Positions 22,401 to 33,150 of a stretch of DNA of 64,000 nt are shown piece by piece. The stretch comes from Rhinopithecus roxellana (Eukaryota > Chordata > Mammalia > Primates > Cercopithecidae). The notes beneath the pieces were generated by a model. The model ran no database searches. It was given only the letters and a program-made list of their open reading frames with translations, and was not told where the DNA came from. The translations under genes were made by a program, and so were the position numbers. Within the stretch, counting starts at the first letter, position 1. Each line of letters begins with the position of its first letter. Location of the stretch: positions 89,953,674-90,017,673 of the forward strand of contig NC_044550.1 of the NCBI RefSeq assembly GCF_007565055.1. The letters run 5' to 3'.

Positions 22401-22929
22401 AATTAGGCAAATAGGAATGAATATATCAATTTTATTACTGATGAAGCTGGTACTGAAGGTCATAACTTCTTGTGAGAGCCAAATGGGACTTGCTAATAGA
22501 TCCTTTCCAGATTAGACCAAGTTATCCACCCAGTTTCAGGCAGTGCTGAACAATGACAGGCCTCTTCTCCATGAAGAAGCTGAGCCACAGATATGGATCG
22601 TGAAGAACAGAACATATACTCTCTTCAGGCAGGTGGACTTCAAGACAGAGAGGCAGGTCATGGCTAAGCTTGCTCAGTTTCCTTTCTCAGACTCATCTAC
22701 ATAAGTCATGCTGTCACCAAGGGGAAGGGTTAGTAAGGTCAGTGAAGTTTAGTTACTTTGATTGAGTACTTTTCTCCTAAACCTGGTTGATGTGGGAAAT
22801 ATGCAGTCACCCTGACATCACAGGTATATACTGCAGTGTTTTATATTAAAAAGGAAACATTGAAACACGTGAGACAACTTTGTAAAGATTCCTAGGGAAC
22901 AAATCTGACTAGGGACCTAATAACTTATC
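19461..22929. other. No gene or confident repeat recognised
   Basis: About 3.5 kb of AT-rich sequence. It contains one perfect 21-bp tandem duplication (20153-20196) and a short GATGAT run (20579-20595). The stretch near 20920-20960 ('ttcactgagcgcctattttatgcc') looks like a weak antisense L2 start. No coding frame over 65 codons has a recognisable domain. Confidence 0.45.
20153..20196. repeat. Perfect 21-bp tandem duplication
   Basis: A T-rich 21-mer ending TATATATAGATC is present at 20153-20173 and again identically at 20176-20196, with GG between the copies. Confidence 0.9.
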
Positions 22930-23229
22930 TTTTTTTTTTTTTTTTTAAAGACAGAGCCGCACTCTGTTGCCCAGGCTGGAGTACAGGGGCACAATCAACA
23001 CTCACTTCAACCTCAAACTCCTGGGCTCAAGTGATTCTCCCGCCTCAGCCTCCTGACTAGTTGGGATTACAGGCACGTGCTGTCACACCTGAGTAATTTT
23101 TAAATTTTTTGTAGATAGAGGATCTTACTATGATGCCTGGCCTGATCTTGAACTCCTGGCCTCAAGCACACCTCCTGCCTTGGCCTCCTAAAGTGTTGGG
23201 ATTACAGGTATGGGCCACCGCACCCAGTC
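22930..23229 (-). mobile_element. AluJ-like element (old)
   Basis: Antisense Alu with a T run at its start. Both arms are recognisable ('cactctgttgcccaggctgg', 'ttgggattacaggcacgtgc', 'gtgttgggattacaggtatg') and it ends CCGCACCCAGTC. Many substitutions and the 'ggatcttactatgatgcctgg' linker form fit an AluJ rather than S or Y. Confidence 0.88.
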
Positions 23230-23485
23230 AACTTCCACTTTTTAAAAAGCCATCTTCTTTCCATTACTTTCTGTTTCATGGAAAAGTGTTGACGATTTCT
23301 ACAAAGCAGTGAAGTGATATAAAGAAAACATCAAACACAACAGTTTAATATGTTGTTACTAGCATTTTGACAAAGTTCCCTTCAATTTACCTCACTGACC
23401 AATTTTATATACCAAAAATACATTTGTCATAAGTCTAGGGATGCTGACCATCTTCAGATCGTGTCATACTTTCTATGGTTAGGAT

Positions 23486-23850
23486 AAAACTTTCAGCTGA
23501 TAAACTTGTGTTTTGAAATCAACTAAAATTCAGCTGCCCTGCTGATGTTATGAAGATAATTTATTGTCAATTTTGAGGCATAAAAGCATGATTTTTTTTT
23601 AATATCTCCACCTTGTTCAAAGGTATTCACATACATATAAAATGTTCTTTTAAAACTACATCTTTAAAACTTTCAGCTGATAAACTTGTGTTTTGAAATC
23701 AACTAAAATTCAGCTGCCCTGCTGATGTTATGAACAGAATTTATTGTCAATTTTGAGGCATAAAAGCATGATACATGTTTTTTTAAATATCCCCACATTG
23801 TTCAAAGGTGTTTATACACACATAAATGTTCTTTTAAAACCATATCTGCA
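23486..23850. repeat. 180-bp tandem duplication (two copies)
   Basis: Copy 1 begins AAAACTTTCAGCTGATAAAC at 23486. Copy 2 begins with the same 20 bases at 23666. Copies agree through 'ttgttcaaaggt' and 'atgttcttttaaaac', with scattered substitutions and small indels. Confidence 0.93.
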
Positions 23851-24003
23851 AAGGAATGATAATTATGATTAGTATTGAAATCAATTTATTTTGTGTTTCC
23901 CACTGAAAAGACTTCACTCTGCTGGGGTGCCTCCCACTGGAGTAACACAGCACCTGCCTGCTGGACTTGCAGGCTGAATAATACATTGTCCTTGACTGAG
24001 TAC

Positions 24004-24304
24004 TTTATTTATTTATTTAGAGACGGAGTCTCACTCTGTCACCCAGGCTGGAGTGCAGTGGCACCATCTCGGCTCACTGCAAGCACCACCTCCTGGGTTC
24101 ACGCCATTCTCCTGCCTCAGCCTCCCGAGTAGCTGGGACTACAGGCGCCCGCCACTGCGCCTGGGTGATTTCTTTTTGTATTTTTAGTAGAGACGGGGTT
24201 TCACTGTGTTAGCCAGGATGGTCTTGCTCTCCTGACCTCGTGATCTGCCCGCCTCAGCCTCCCAAAGTGTTGGGATTACAGGCGTGAGCCACCCGTGCCC
24301 GGCC
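24004..24304 (-). mobile_element. AluY-like element with TSD
   Basis: Antisense full-length Alu whose tail is TATT/TTTA repeats. It carries the AluY-type 'tcctgacctcgtgatctgcc' and 'gttcacgccattctcctgcc' blocks and ends GTGCCCGGCC. TSD: ACTGAGTACTTTA (23995-24007) and ACTGAATACTTTA (24307-24319 region), one difference. Confidence 0.9.
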
Positions 24305-24334
24305 AACTGAATACTTTAACGCCACAATGAATGG

Positions 24335-24480
24335 CATAGACATTGAAGCTGTAAGCTTGGGTTCAAACCCAACTTTGCTACTTATTTGCCATGCTTCCTT
24401 TGACCAGTTACCTAATTTCTCTTTGCTTCAGTTTCTTTTTTTGCAAAGTGGAAATGTAATAGTATCACCTTTTAAGGTGA
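24335..24480 (+). mobile_element. MIR fragment
   Basis: 'gcttgggttcaaacccaactttgctactta', then 'gaccagttacctaatttctctttgcttcagtttctt' follows the MIR core order (ordinary SINE-type text: final exam of solute, loss of CpG, 'cagtttcctcatctg'). Confidence 0.75.
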
Positions 24481-24522
24481 TACCTAATAACAGGGTGATA
24501 TCTAATAACAAGATTATTATTA

Positions 24523-24928
24523 GATATGTTGTTAGTATCAAAAACCCACTTATCAAGCACATAATAAATATTAGCTATTATAATTAGTGTTGTCCCATTG
24601 ATAGCCAGGAAAATTCATCTTCTTACAAGGCTACCAGTCCTATTAGATTAGGACATCATTTACCCCTAATTATCTCCTGAAGGTTCTGTTTCCAAACACA
24701 GTCTCATGGTCAATATATGAGTTTTGTGGGGACATAAACATTCAGTTCATGACACAGTCTAATAATGATCATAGTTCATAAGAACATATCTAACAATAAG
24801 ATATGTTGTTAGTATCAAAAAACCCATAACAACACATCTAATTATTATTTTAAAAAACCCACTTATCAAGCACATAATAAATATTAGCTATTATAGTTAT
24901 TCTTATTTATAATTATTGATAGCCAGGT
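24523..24928. repeat. Direct repeats flanking an MLT1-like fragment
   Basis: GATATGTTGTTAGTATCA occurs at 24523-24540 and 24800-24817. ACCCACTTATCAAGCACATA occurs near 24544 and again near 24857. GATAGCCAGG occurs near 24600 and 24919. The right copy has about 32 extra bases inside. Between the copies lies an antisense MLT1-like piece. Confidence 0.85.
24610..24765 (-). mobile_element. MLT1-like LTR fragment, antisense
   Basis: The reverse complement reads 'gtgtttggaaacagaacctt', 'aggagataattaggggtaaa', 'cctaatctaataggactggt', 'cttgtaagaag', the central block of an MLT1 (MaLR) LTR. It is closely similar to the sense copy at 26911-27262. Confidence 0.7.
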
Positions 24929-25247
24929 AATTCCTAAATCACTTTTACTTTTTTATATATATCTTGATCTTCTGATTGGAACAGATACAGATGAAGGTCC
25001 TTTTAGGCATCTTGGCCTCTTAATTTTGTTTCTCCTCCATTTTCAATGGCTTTTTCTCATTTTCTATAAATGTAATTAAGGTCCTCCTATCCATTTTTAA
25101 AGTAAAGAAAGAAATCTTTCTTTGGTTCTTTTCTCTCTAAGTATGAATCTATCTTCCTCTTTTCTGCCAGCTTCAGTATTTGGACATTCTCCATTTCCTC
25201 TTTTTTTTTTTCCTAATCATTCCTCAGTTTCTAATTAACTTTACTCT

Positions 25248-25345
25248 CATAAATACTCATTGAACATACACGTGTGCTGGGCACTGTGCTTGGAGTGAGG
25301 ATATGGTGGTGAATAAAATACATCCAGACTCTGCCTGCATACAAA
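25248..25345 (-). mobile_element. L2 LINE 3' end, antisense
   Basis: 'actcattgaacatacacgtgtgctgggcactgtgcttgg' then 'atatggtggtgaataaaatacatccagactctgcctgc' parallels the reverse complement of the L2 terminus. Confidence 0.7.
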
Positions 25346-25721
25346 TTATTGTCCCTATTATTCTGCTGAAACTTCTCTCCATAAAAGTTGTGAAAGATCT
25401 CCTAATTAAATAAGTTAATGACTTATTCTTTGTCTGTGTTTTATGTAACATCTCTAGGGCATTCAAGACAGATAACATTCCTGAAACTGTGCTCCCACTG
25501 GCCTTCATTCTAGCTTTTTCTCTGGGTCTTTTTCTGCTTCCCAGGATCTCCAAATTAGTTTCTTTAGGTTTCTCTTTCTAATCATATTTTAAATATTCCC
25601 TAGAGTTTCATTTTTGCTTCTTCCTAGGGATCTCAAAGTAGCATTTTCAGTTGTTTACAAAATATTCAAAACTATTAAATTCCAAAGATAGCTCAAAGTC
25701 ATCATATTCAAACTTGCTCAG

Positions 25722-25722
25722 C

Positions 25723-25789
<67 letters not shown>

Positions 25790-26541
25790 TCTCTCTCTCT
25801 CACACACACACTCTTCTCTCTCACTCATTTGCACACATCTCTCTCACACACACTTTTTCTCTGTCACTCATTCGCACACACACTCACACACACACACCCT
25901 CACTCATTCGCACACACACTCTCTCTCACACACACACTCTTTCTCACTCATTCGCACACACACACTCTCTTACACACACACTCTCTCACTCATTCGCACA
26001 CACACTCTCACACACACACACACTCTTTCTCACTCATTCGCACACACTCTCACACACACACTCTCATTCGTACACACACTCTCTCTCACACACACACACA
26101 CTCATTCGCACACACACTCACACACACACTCTCTCACACACACACTCTCACTCATTCACACACACTCTCTCACACACACACTCTTTCTCCTCACTCATTC
26201 GCACACACACTCTCTCTCACACACTCTCACTCATTCGCACACACACTCTCACACACACACTCTCTCTTGCTCATTCGCACACACACTCTCTCACACACAC
26301 ACTCTCACTCATTCGCACACACACTCTCACACACTCTCACTCATTCGCACACACTCACACACACACTCTCATTTGCACACACTCTCACTCATTCGCACAC
26401 ACACTCTCTCATACACACACTCTCACTCATTCGCACACACAATCTCTCTCACACACACACTCTTTCTCTCTCACTCATTCGCACACACACTCTCTCTCAC
26501 ACACACTCTCTCTCTCACTCATTCGCACACACACTCTCTCT
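25722..26541. repeat. 820-bp compound CT/CA minisatellite
   Basis: Starts as (CT)n, then becomes a higher-order array in which CATTCGCACACACAC alternates with CTCTCTCTCACACACACACT blocks. I count about 17-19 copies of the CATTCGCAC-type marker, several with a C-to-T change (CATTTGCAC) or a lost CpG. Units vary from about 28 to 55 bases. The strand has almost no stop codons, so two frames of 308 and 261 codons appear. They are Ser/His/Thr/Leu repeats and not genes. Confidence 0.95.
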
Positions 26542-26910
26542 GATCTGCTCCTGCCTGGCATTTGCTACTTCACTTAAAAGCATCACCACTGATCCCTCTA
26601 TTTCCCAAACGTGAAACCTGAGAACCAGCCTCACTGTCTCTCTTTCTTACAAACTATGTGCAATTGAGCTAGTCCCACTGACTCTACTTCCTTAATAGCT
26701 CCTTAATATCCATGTTGCCACCCTACATGTAAGCCTCTAAGGGGACCTTCCTCTTCCCTAAGCCTTTTCAGCCATGTCAAATCTATCTAATTGATAAATC
26801 TAGCCAAATAAAAGTGGAATCTAAATCTTTCATTCCCTCACCCCCAGTTTTCTCTTATAGCATCTACAACCTTTCTCCCACCCCAGCTGCTCTGAACTCA
26901 TTTAGTACTC

Positions 26911-27262
26911 TTATGAACTGAATGTTTATGGCACCACAAAACTCATTATGTTGACACCCTGAACCCCATCGTGACTGTATTTGGAGACAGGATCTTTAGG
27001 AGATAATTAGGGGTAAGTGATGCCCTAATCTGATAGGTCTGGTAGCTTTGTAAGAAGAGAAAGAGAGAGAAACCTTTTTCTCTCTCTTCTATATGAGGAA
27101 GCTCCTGTTTACAAACCAGAAAGAGAGATCTCATCAAGAACCAAATCAGTTGGCACTTTGATTAGGGACTTCTAGCCTCCAGGACTGTAAGTTAATAAAT
27201 TTTTGTTATTGAAGTCAATCAGCCTATGGTATTTTGTTATGGCAGTCTGAGAAGACTAATAC
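26911..27262 (+). mobile_element. MLT1-type (ERVL-MaLR) solo LTR
   Basis: Begins near 'tatgaactgaatgtttatgg', passes 'gtgactgtatttggagacagg', 'aggagataattaggggtaag', 'acttctagcctccaggactgtaag' and AATAAA-like 'gttaataaatttttgttatt', and ends 'ttgttatggcagtctgagaagactaataca'. This is the complete MLT1 order in sense orientation. No internal retroviral sequence flanks it. Confidence 0.9.
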
Positions 27263-27484
27263 ACCAGGCCCAAGTAAACTTCAGAGAAGTTCAAAGTTTC
27301 ATTTCTGACCACTGGTTGCTATTTGACAATACCATGCCTCTGCAGTCTCTCTTCTCTTTTTCTAGAATTCTTTCTGCTTTCCTCATATATTAAATTCTCC
27401 TCCTTTTCTGAGATCAAATTTAGTTATTTCCTCCTTCGTCTTTTCTAAATGTGTTCACTCACAGAAGCAGCATTAGTAACATTT

Positions 27485-27665
27485 ACTTTTGGAACCTACG
27501 TATTTGTATTAAAGCAATGACAACATTGCATTTTTATATTTCTCTGCCTTACAAGTAAGCTGCTTAAGCCAAGGGAAATTTTATTCTTTATATTTCCAGG
27601 GCTAAGCAGACTGTTTTGCTATTTGGTAAATACTATTGAATGAACTAAAGGATTGATGCATGAAT
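27485..27665 (+). mobile_element. Probable L2 3' end
   Basis: 'aagctgcttaagccaaggga', 'ttccagggctaagcagactg', 'gtaaatactattgaatgaac' parallel the L2 terminal block before its TGAATGAA ending. Confidence 0.5.
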
Positions 27666-27740
27666 GAACAATATAAAGGCTGAATGCATTTCACTAAAGC
27701 ACTGATACTAAGTTGGAGGATGAACCAACATTCCTTAGAG

Positions 27741-28090
27741 AAGTGGTCTCCAACCTTTTCGGCACCAGGGAGGGGTTTAGTGGAAGGCAATTTTTCCATG
27801 ACCTGCGGGGGGTTGCAGGGAGTGGCATGGGATGAAACTGTTCCACCTCAGATCATCAGGCATTGTTAGAGTCTCATAAGGAGTGTGCAACCTGGATCCC
27901 TCGCGCCGGTGCAGTTCACAGTAGGGTTTGTGCTCCTACGAGAATCTAATGCCGCAGCTCCTCTGACAGGAGGCAGAGCTCAGGCAATAATGTTCACTTG
28001 CCCTCCACTCACCTTCTGCTGTGCAGCCAGTCTCCTAACAGGCCACGGACCAGTACAGCCGGCATTGACCCTGGGGGTTGGGGACACCTG
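27741..28090. mobile_element. hAT-type non-autonomous DNA transposon with 8-bp TSD
   Basis: 350 bp. The left end AAGTGGTCTCCAACC and right end GGTTGGGGACACCTG are inverted versions of each other. Perfect 8-bp duplication CCTTAGAG at 27733-27740 and 28091-28098, the size made by hAT transposases. The interior has the 'cagatcatcaggcattgtta' and 'gagaatctaatgccgcagct' blocks of a common primate hAT repeat. I do not assert the family name. The element is internally deleted and has no transposase frame. Confidence 0.85.
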
Positions 28091-28098
28091 CCTTAGAG

Positions 28099-29194
28099 TA
28101 TATCCTCTTTCTGTGCTACCGACTTACTAATTTATTCAGTATTATGTATTAAATAGTTAATAGTTGTACCATTAGCTTTATTTCACGTAGCAGGGAGAGG
28201 ACTGGTGAGTTGAAAGAAAGGAAAAAAATAGTTTCATAAATAGTTCACTTTTTTGTTTTTTAAAAATATGTTTAGATCATCATGGGAGCAAAGTATAACT
28301 ATTCCTTCTAATAATAAGACCTTCCAATAAACACTGAATATGTCACTTTTATAGGCTTCAGAGAGTAACAATGGGTTTATATAAACAGCTGAAATGTTTC
28401 CTTTTTGGTAGGCAAGATCTTCTATTATCCTGTATAAATAACTGTTTTAGCTATGCAAATAAAATGAATTTAGAGTTTGAAAGGAACATTTTCAGAGGCA
28501 ACAATAATCACAGTAAGATTCTGGATAAATGCAAAATATAATCTTAACATTAACAGTGTTAGAATAATGCAGCCAATGTAATTTCATGTTTTTAATGGGC
28601 TATAAGGAAATAATAATATATCTTCGCATTGCCTCCAAAATTTTAACCTGATGTAATTTGCACTTTCATTTTTAATATAATGTTGTGAATGGTTACTTCC
28701 ATTATGACTGCCTCCCTTTGTTCTAATGAAATTTGTGGCCCAACAGTGGTACCTTAAAAATTAAATTTTTTAGTCTTACTATTTGTATCAATTTATCAAA
28801 TTTTGCAATTTAGTTGTTAGGGTTTTAAAAAGTAGCATTTGAGGAAGCTGTAGCGATTTAGTGTAGACATTGTTTTGTGCAGATGAAGGTACTGTGTTCC
28901 TGGAAGTGTTTATATACCTGAGGTTCCATATGTCATTCCTAGTGTAGAACGTAGAAAGGTCTTCAACCTTTCAGCACTATTGTGTAGGAAGGCTCTGCTA
29001 ACATTCAGTTAAAATAATTTTTATGGTGAATAAAAATCAAGGTATAATAATGAAAAGGATGCAGAATCTGATTTTATCGGTCCTGGATTTGAGAGCCGCC
29101 TTTGTGCCTTCCTTGCAGTCTCCAAGGCCTGAGTAAGTGACTCGTTGTATCTTATGCAGCATCACTTGTGAAGTAGTAACAGTAACTCCCATCT
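28099..29194. other. No gene; repeat-poor AT-rich segment
   Basis: About 1.1 kb without recognisable repeats. A perfect octamer ATGCAAAT lies at 28455-28462, and an AT-rich stretch around 28600-28720 has little low-complexity sequence. Could be old unique sequence or a conserved non-coding element; sequence alone cannot say. Confidence 0.4.
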
Positions 29195-29320
29195 CACTGT
29201 AATATTTTGAGGTCAAGGAGGGCATGCATTCTGTTCACCATTGTATTGCCAGACCTTAGCACGGTGCCTAGCACAGAGGACATCCACCAAAGCTATTAGT
29301 TGGGTGAATAAAGAATGAAA
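29195..29320 (+). mobile_element. Probable L2 3' end
   Basis: 'ctgttcaccattgtattgcc', 'accttagcacggtgcctagcacagagg' and the following 'tgggtgaataaagaatgaa' follow the L2 terminus order. Confidence 0.6.
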
Positions 29321-30167
29321 AAGTGTGTGAATTAAGAAAAGAGTTTGGAGGCAGAGTGTTCAGCATCCACTTTATGTAGTTGTTTAAGTTGGAAAGGGTG
29401 TTGATTTGAATCATTAATTATGTAATACATCTTATATTAATACTGGGTATTATTTATGGTATTTAGTCTGCTGTAACTGACTTATTAAAGCTATGGACTT
29501 GCCCAGTTGCAGTAAGAAGTCTCTTCAGCCTTTCTCACCATCCCTCGTTAGCTCACTCTCTCAGGCAGGTTATACTTTCCCACTTCTGGATTCATCCCTA
29601 GGCTGTCACTCTCTAGTTTCCCATGGCTTTGTATTGGTAGTTATGAAAGTCTGACCAACTCTAGTATCACAGCTTCAATCTTCACCAGGTTTAAAGCTCC
29701 TCCATCCCCTAGACCAGGTTTACTTCAGATGGGGCAACCCGTAATGAGAAAGGATGCTGGGGTTGATACCTCTGTTTTTCTCTCCACTTACTTAGCACTC
29801 TGCTACTTTCATCTTCACTGATCCCCAAGGTTGGCAACTTAGGGGAGGAAAGAGAGTTAAGAGGACAGAAAGATTTTCATTCAGCTTTTACAGTTATAAT
29901 CTGGAATTGGTGTTCCCTGGGTATGGCAGATGGTGAGCTTACATTTTTCTCTTGTGGGATCCTTATATGGATTACTAGAAAATTCTGCACTGCTGTGGTG
30001 CCCCAAAGTCAATTTTCCTGATGCTCATAACTAACTCCCTGCTCCCCTCCCAGTCCTGCTGCTATGGTCCCATTATCCATCTAGAACAACCCTCTTGGGT
30101 GGAATCTCTGTTAAGACAAACCCCAAACAGGTCACTTCCATGGAGCTTGCCTCTGGCCCATGAGTGT
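29321..30167. other. No gene or confident repeat recognised
   Basis: Roughly 850 bases of moderate GC with C/T-rich stretches. No domain-bearing frame was seen. Confidence 0.45.
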
Positions 30168-30592
30168 GTTAGTTTGTTAGGGCTGCCATAACAGAATACC
30201 ACAGAATATAAATTTAACAACAGAAATTTGTATATTCACAGTTTTGGAGGCCAGAAGTGTGAGACTGAGGTGTCAGCAGGTTTTTCTTTTCTTTTTTTTT
30301 TTTTTTTTTTTTTTTTGTTTTGTTTTGTTGTTGTTGTTGTTTTCTGAGGCCTCTGTCCTTGCCTTGTAAGTGGCAGTCTTCTCTCAGTGTCTTCACATGA
30401 TTTTCCCTGTGGGTGTGTCTGTGTTTAAATTTCCTCTTATAAGGACATCAGTCATATTGGGTTAGGATCTACCCTAATGACCTAATTTTATCTCTTTTAA
30501 GGTCCTATCTCCAAGTAGAGTAACATTCTCAGGTACTGGGGGTGAGGACTTCAACATATAAACTTTGAGGGGATACAATTCAGAACATAACT
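30168..30592 (-). mobile_element. MLT1-type LTR, antisense, with T-rich expansion
   Basis: 'gtgttagtttgttagggctg', 'gaggccagaagtgtgagact', 'tctgaggcctctgtccttgc', 'cttataaggacatcagtcat', 'ggtactgggggtgaggactt' is the reverse complement of an MLT1 LTR in full order. A poly-T/TTTTG/TTG expansion of about 50 bases (30285-30342) interrupts it. Confidence 0.88.
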
Positions 30593-31100
30593 AGAAATAC
30601 AGATATTCAGGACCGGCCAACCAAATTCTGCAAGTTCAGGCAATCACCAACAAAGCCTTTTCTCTTGTCGTTTGGCCACCAGTCAGCTCCGTCCAGCTGG
30701 ACTCATGTGCAAGTCAGACACCAGTTCCTATGTCCTTCAAATTTCAGAGGACACACGCCAGGTTTTCCCGCTGGTTCTCTTGTTTCGAAGAGTGTGTAGA
30801 GGAATCTTCAACTCGGTCATTGAAAATTCGCTCTTCAAAGAAACCCCTTTATAGGCATCTTCCTTCTCTTCTTTTACATGTCTGATGGGAAGGGTAGTGA
30901 TTGATTAATGATGGCAGGATCACAGGGACATGGGTGGTCCAGTGCTTTGACTCCTATTAAATTGTTCCTGGTTTGGGAAGCTTCTCCAGAAACTCTTCTG
31001 CTATTATACATAATACTTTAATGACTGTACACGAACTGAGATCACTGTATACATTCACACTATTTACTTATTTACTAGACACATTTGTAGAAGTCATTAT
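30593..31100. other. Unassigned, locally CpG-retaining sequence
   Basis: Bases 30605-30860 keep several CpGs (accggcc, tgtcgtt, ctccgtc, cacgcc, cccgct, ttcgaa, actcgg, ttcgctc) in an otherwise CpG-poor window. A 60-codon frame at 30672-30854 has no recognisable domain. Confidence 0.4.
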
Positions 31101-31850
31101 TTATGGTGTCTTTTGATAAGTGAAATATTTTATTTTTAATGTTAAAATTTTTGATCTTTTTATTTATAGTTTGGGTTTTGATGTTTTATTTTAGAGAATT
31201 TTCTCTGATTGGAAATCCTAAACATATTTATGTATATTTCAACATAGGAGGATTATGATTTCTGCTTTTAGGATTTTAAAGGACCTAGAATGTGTTTTTA
31301 AATTTATGGCAAGGGGTATGAATCTCATTTTTTCCTATGATCACATAACCATTGTCCCAAAAGCACTGTTTGAGGAGTCCATCCTTCCTCTACTGACTTT
31401 TAAGGCCACCTGGTGTATCATATATCAAGTGTCCATATATGTACAAGACTGTTTCTGTATTCTGTATTCTGTTATGTTGATTTTTTTGTTGATTCCCATA
31501 TCACTACCACATTGTCATAATTACTACAGCTTTGTAAGTAGTCTTAACATTTGCTGGGGCAAGTTTCCTTAAACTTCAAAATGAAATTGTCTTAGCCATT
31601 CTTCACCTTTGTGTATTTGACAATGAGTCTTAGAATACATTTCTCAGGTTCCATGAAAAACTTAGAAGGATATTTTTGTTTGAAAATAAATGAAATTTAT
31701 AGATCTGTTAAAGATAATTGGCATTTTAATAAAGTTCCACCTGCATTAATATATTTATCCATTTAAGTAATTCCTGTTTTGTGAGCTTCAATAATATAAA
31801 AAATTTTTTCTAAGCAATTAAAGTTTTCATGTTAGATTTTTTCTTAAATG
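31100..31850 (-). mobile_element. Ancient L1 (L1M/L1ME) ORF2 fragment, antisense
   Basis: 'tttgggttttgatgttttat', 'ccatatatgtacaagactgt', 'attactacagctttgtaagt', 'agccattcttcacctttgtg', 'atctgttaaagataattggc' and 'atatatttatccatttaag' are in the order of the L1 ORF2 antisense strand. Very diverged. Confidence 0.65.
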
Positions 31851-32369
31851 CCTTATAAGTTGCAATCTCCCCAAATCATAACATTCATATGAGAAAATGC
31901 CAGCAGTGGAGCACCAATTTCCTAGTCCCATACCATCCCGCTTCCTAAAACTCAGTGCTGTTCACATTTTAAGCTTTTAGGAGGGCATAGTTAAGTTGAA
32001 AGTGCTGAGAAGTAGGCAGAGATGAGAGAGAGGGCATTTAATTAATATAAAATTGAAGTCATCAATGACATTGGAAAAAATAACATGCTTTCCTTTGGAC
32101 TATGTGTACACGGGCTCCCAAAGACCAAATGGGAAAAACCTCGTTAAGTTCTTTTCCACTTGGTGACTGTGCTGTGTGATTTAACTTAGCAGTGACATCT
32201 ACTCAAAAAATTAAAAACAAAGAATGGATGGCAGTTCATAGACTGCTAATATCATTCTTTATTAAGCTAGTTTAATGTTGAGAGGTGTTTCAACATGTAA
32301 TATGACATAGAGATCACCTCAGAAAGGTAGAATAAGTTTTTTTGTTTTCTGTTAAGTGGTTCCTTCAGT
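31851..32369. other. No gene or repeat recognised
   Basis: About 520 bases of AT-rich sequence. No supported feature. Confidence 0.45.
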
Positions 32370-33150
32370 AAACATTGATTTGGTGTTATGATCCAGGCAC
32401 TGTACCAGGTGCTGAGGAAGCCACGATGAATATGACACAGTCTTCAACCTCAAAGAACTTACAAGGAGATAAGACACCCAAGTGTGCAGTGAAGAGTTCC
32501 AGGGGATAAGGCAGCATATGTGCAGGGCACAGTGGGCATTCCCAGGAATGGATGATCATTTCTACCTTGTATTACAAGAACAGCTAAATTTCCCAGATAG
32601 TTGGCTGTGGCTGGGATGCAATAGAGAGGGAGTAATTACATAGGCAAAAGATGTGACATAAACTTGGAGGCATGAAGCATTCTGGTATGTTCAAGAAACT
32701 GGTAGTAGTTTTAAGTATGAAATATGATTGAGAGGGCTTTGAGGAGAAGACAAAAGACCAGTAGAGACCAGAACACAGATGTTTTGTAGTCTATTCCAGG
32801 GATGTAGACAGTGTAGGCAGTACAGTAAAACTGAAGGAGGGAATGGAATTAAAAACCCTCACTCTAACTAAAATTAGGACAACAGTATCAGGAAGTGCAG
32901 AAAATGGAGACATGGAGACCAGACAATTGCATTAGTGTGAGTGAGAGATGATGCGGGACTAAAATAAAGCAATCACAGTGGAAATAGAGAAAAATGGATG
33001 AATGAAGATTTATTAAGGTGGTGGAATCAGTAGGACTTGGAAACAGGGTGTATGTGGAGAATAGGGATGTAGGGGCTCAGGAACAGCTACGATTCTGAGA
33101 AGATTTCTGGATATCTGGCTTGGAAAATCAAGTGACTTAGTCATATGATA
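32370..33150 (-). mobile_element. L2 LINE 3' region, antisense, about 780 bp
   Basis: 'atccaggcactgtaccaggtgctgagg' near the start is the reverse complement of the L2 terminus. Further right, 'gagagggctttgaggagaag', 'gagtgagagatgatgcggga', 'aggtggtggaatcagtagga' and 'agatttctggatatctggctt' follow the antisense L2 body in consensus order. Confidence 0.75.

Noticed and set aside
25722..26541. CRISPR-like repeat array
   Set aside because: Units are variable CT/CA simple sequence with no unique spacers, and the host is a primate.
25651..26614. Overlapping plus-strand frames of 308 and 261 codons
   Set aside because: They translate the CT/CA minisatellite into Ser-His-Thr-Leu repeats. Absence of stops is a composition effect.
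30672..30854. 60-codon frame in the CpG-retaining segment
   Set aside because: Short, no domain and no splice or promoter support. Kept only as a sequence observation.
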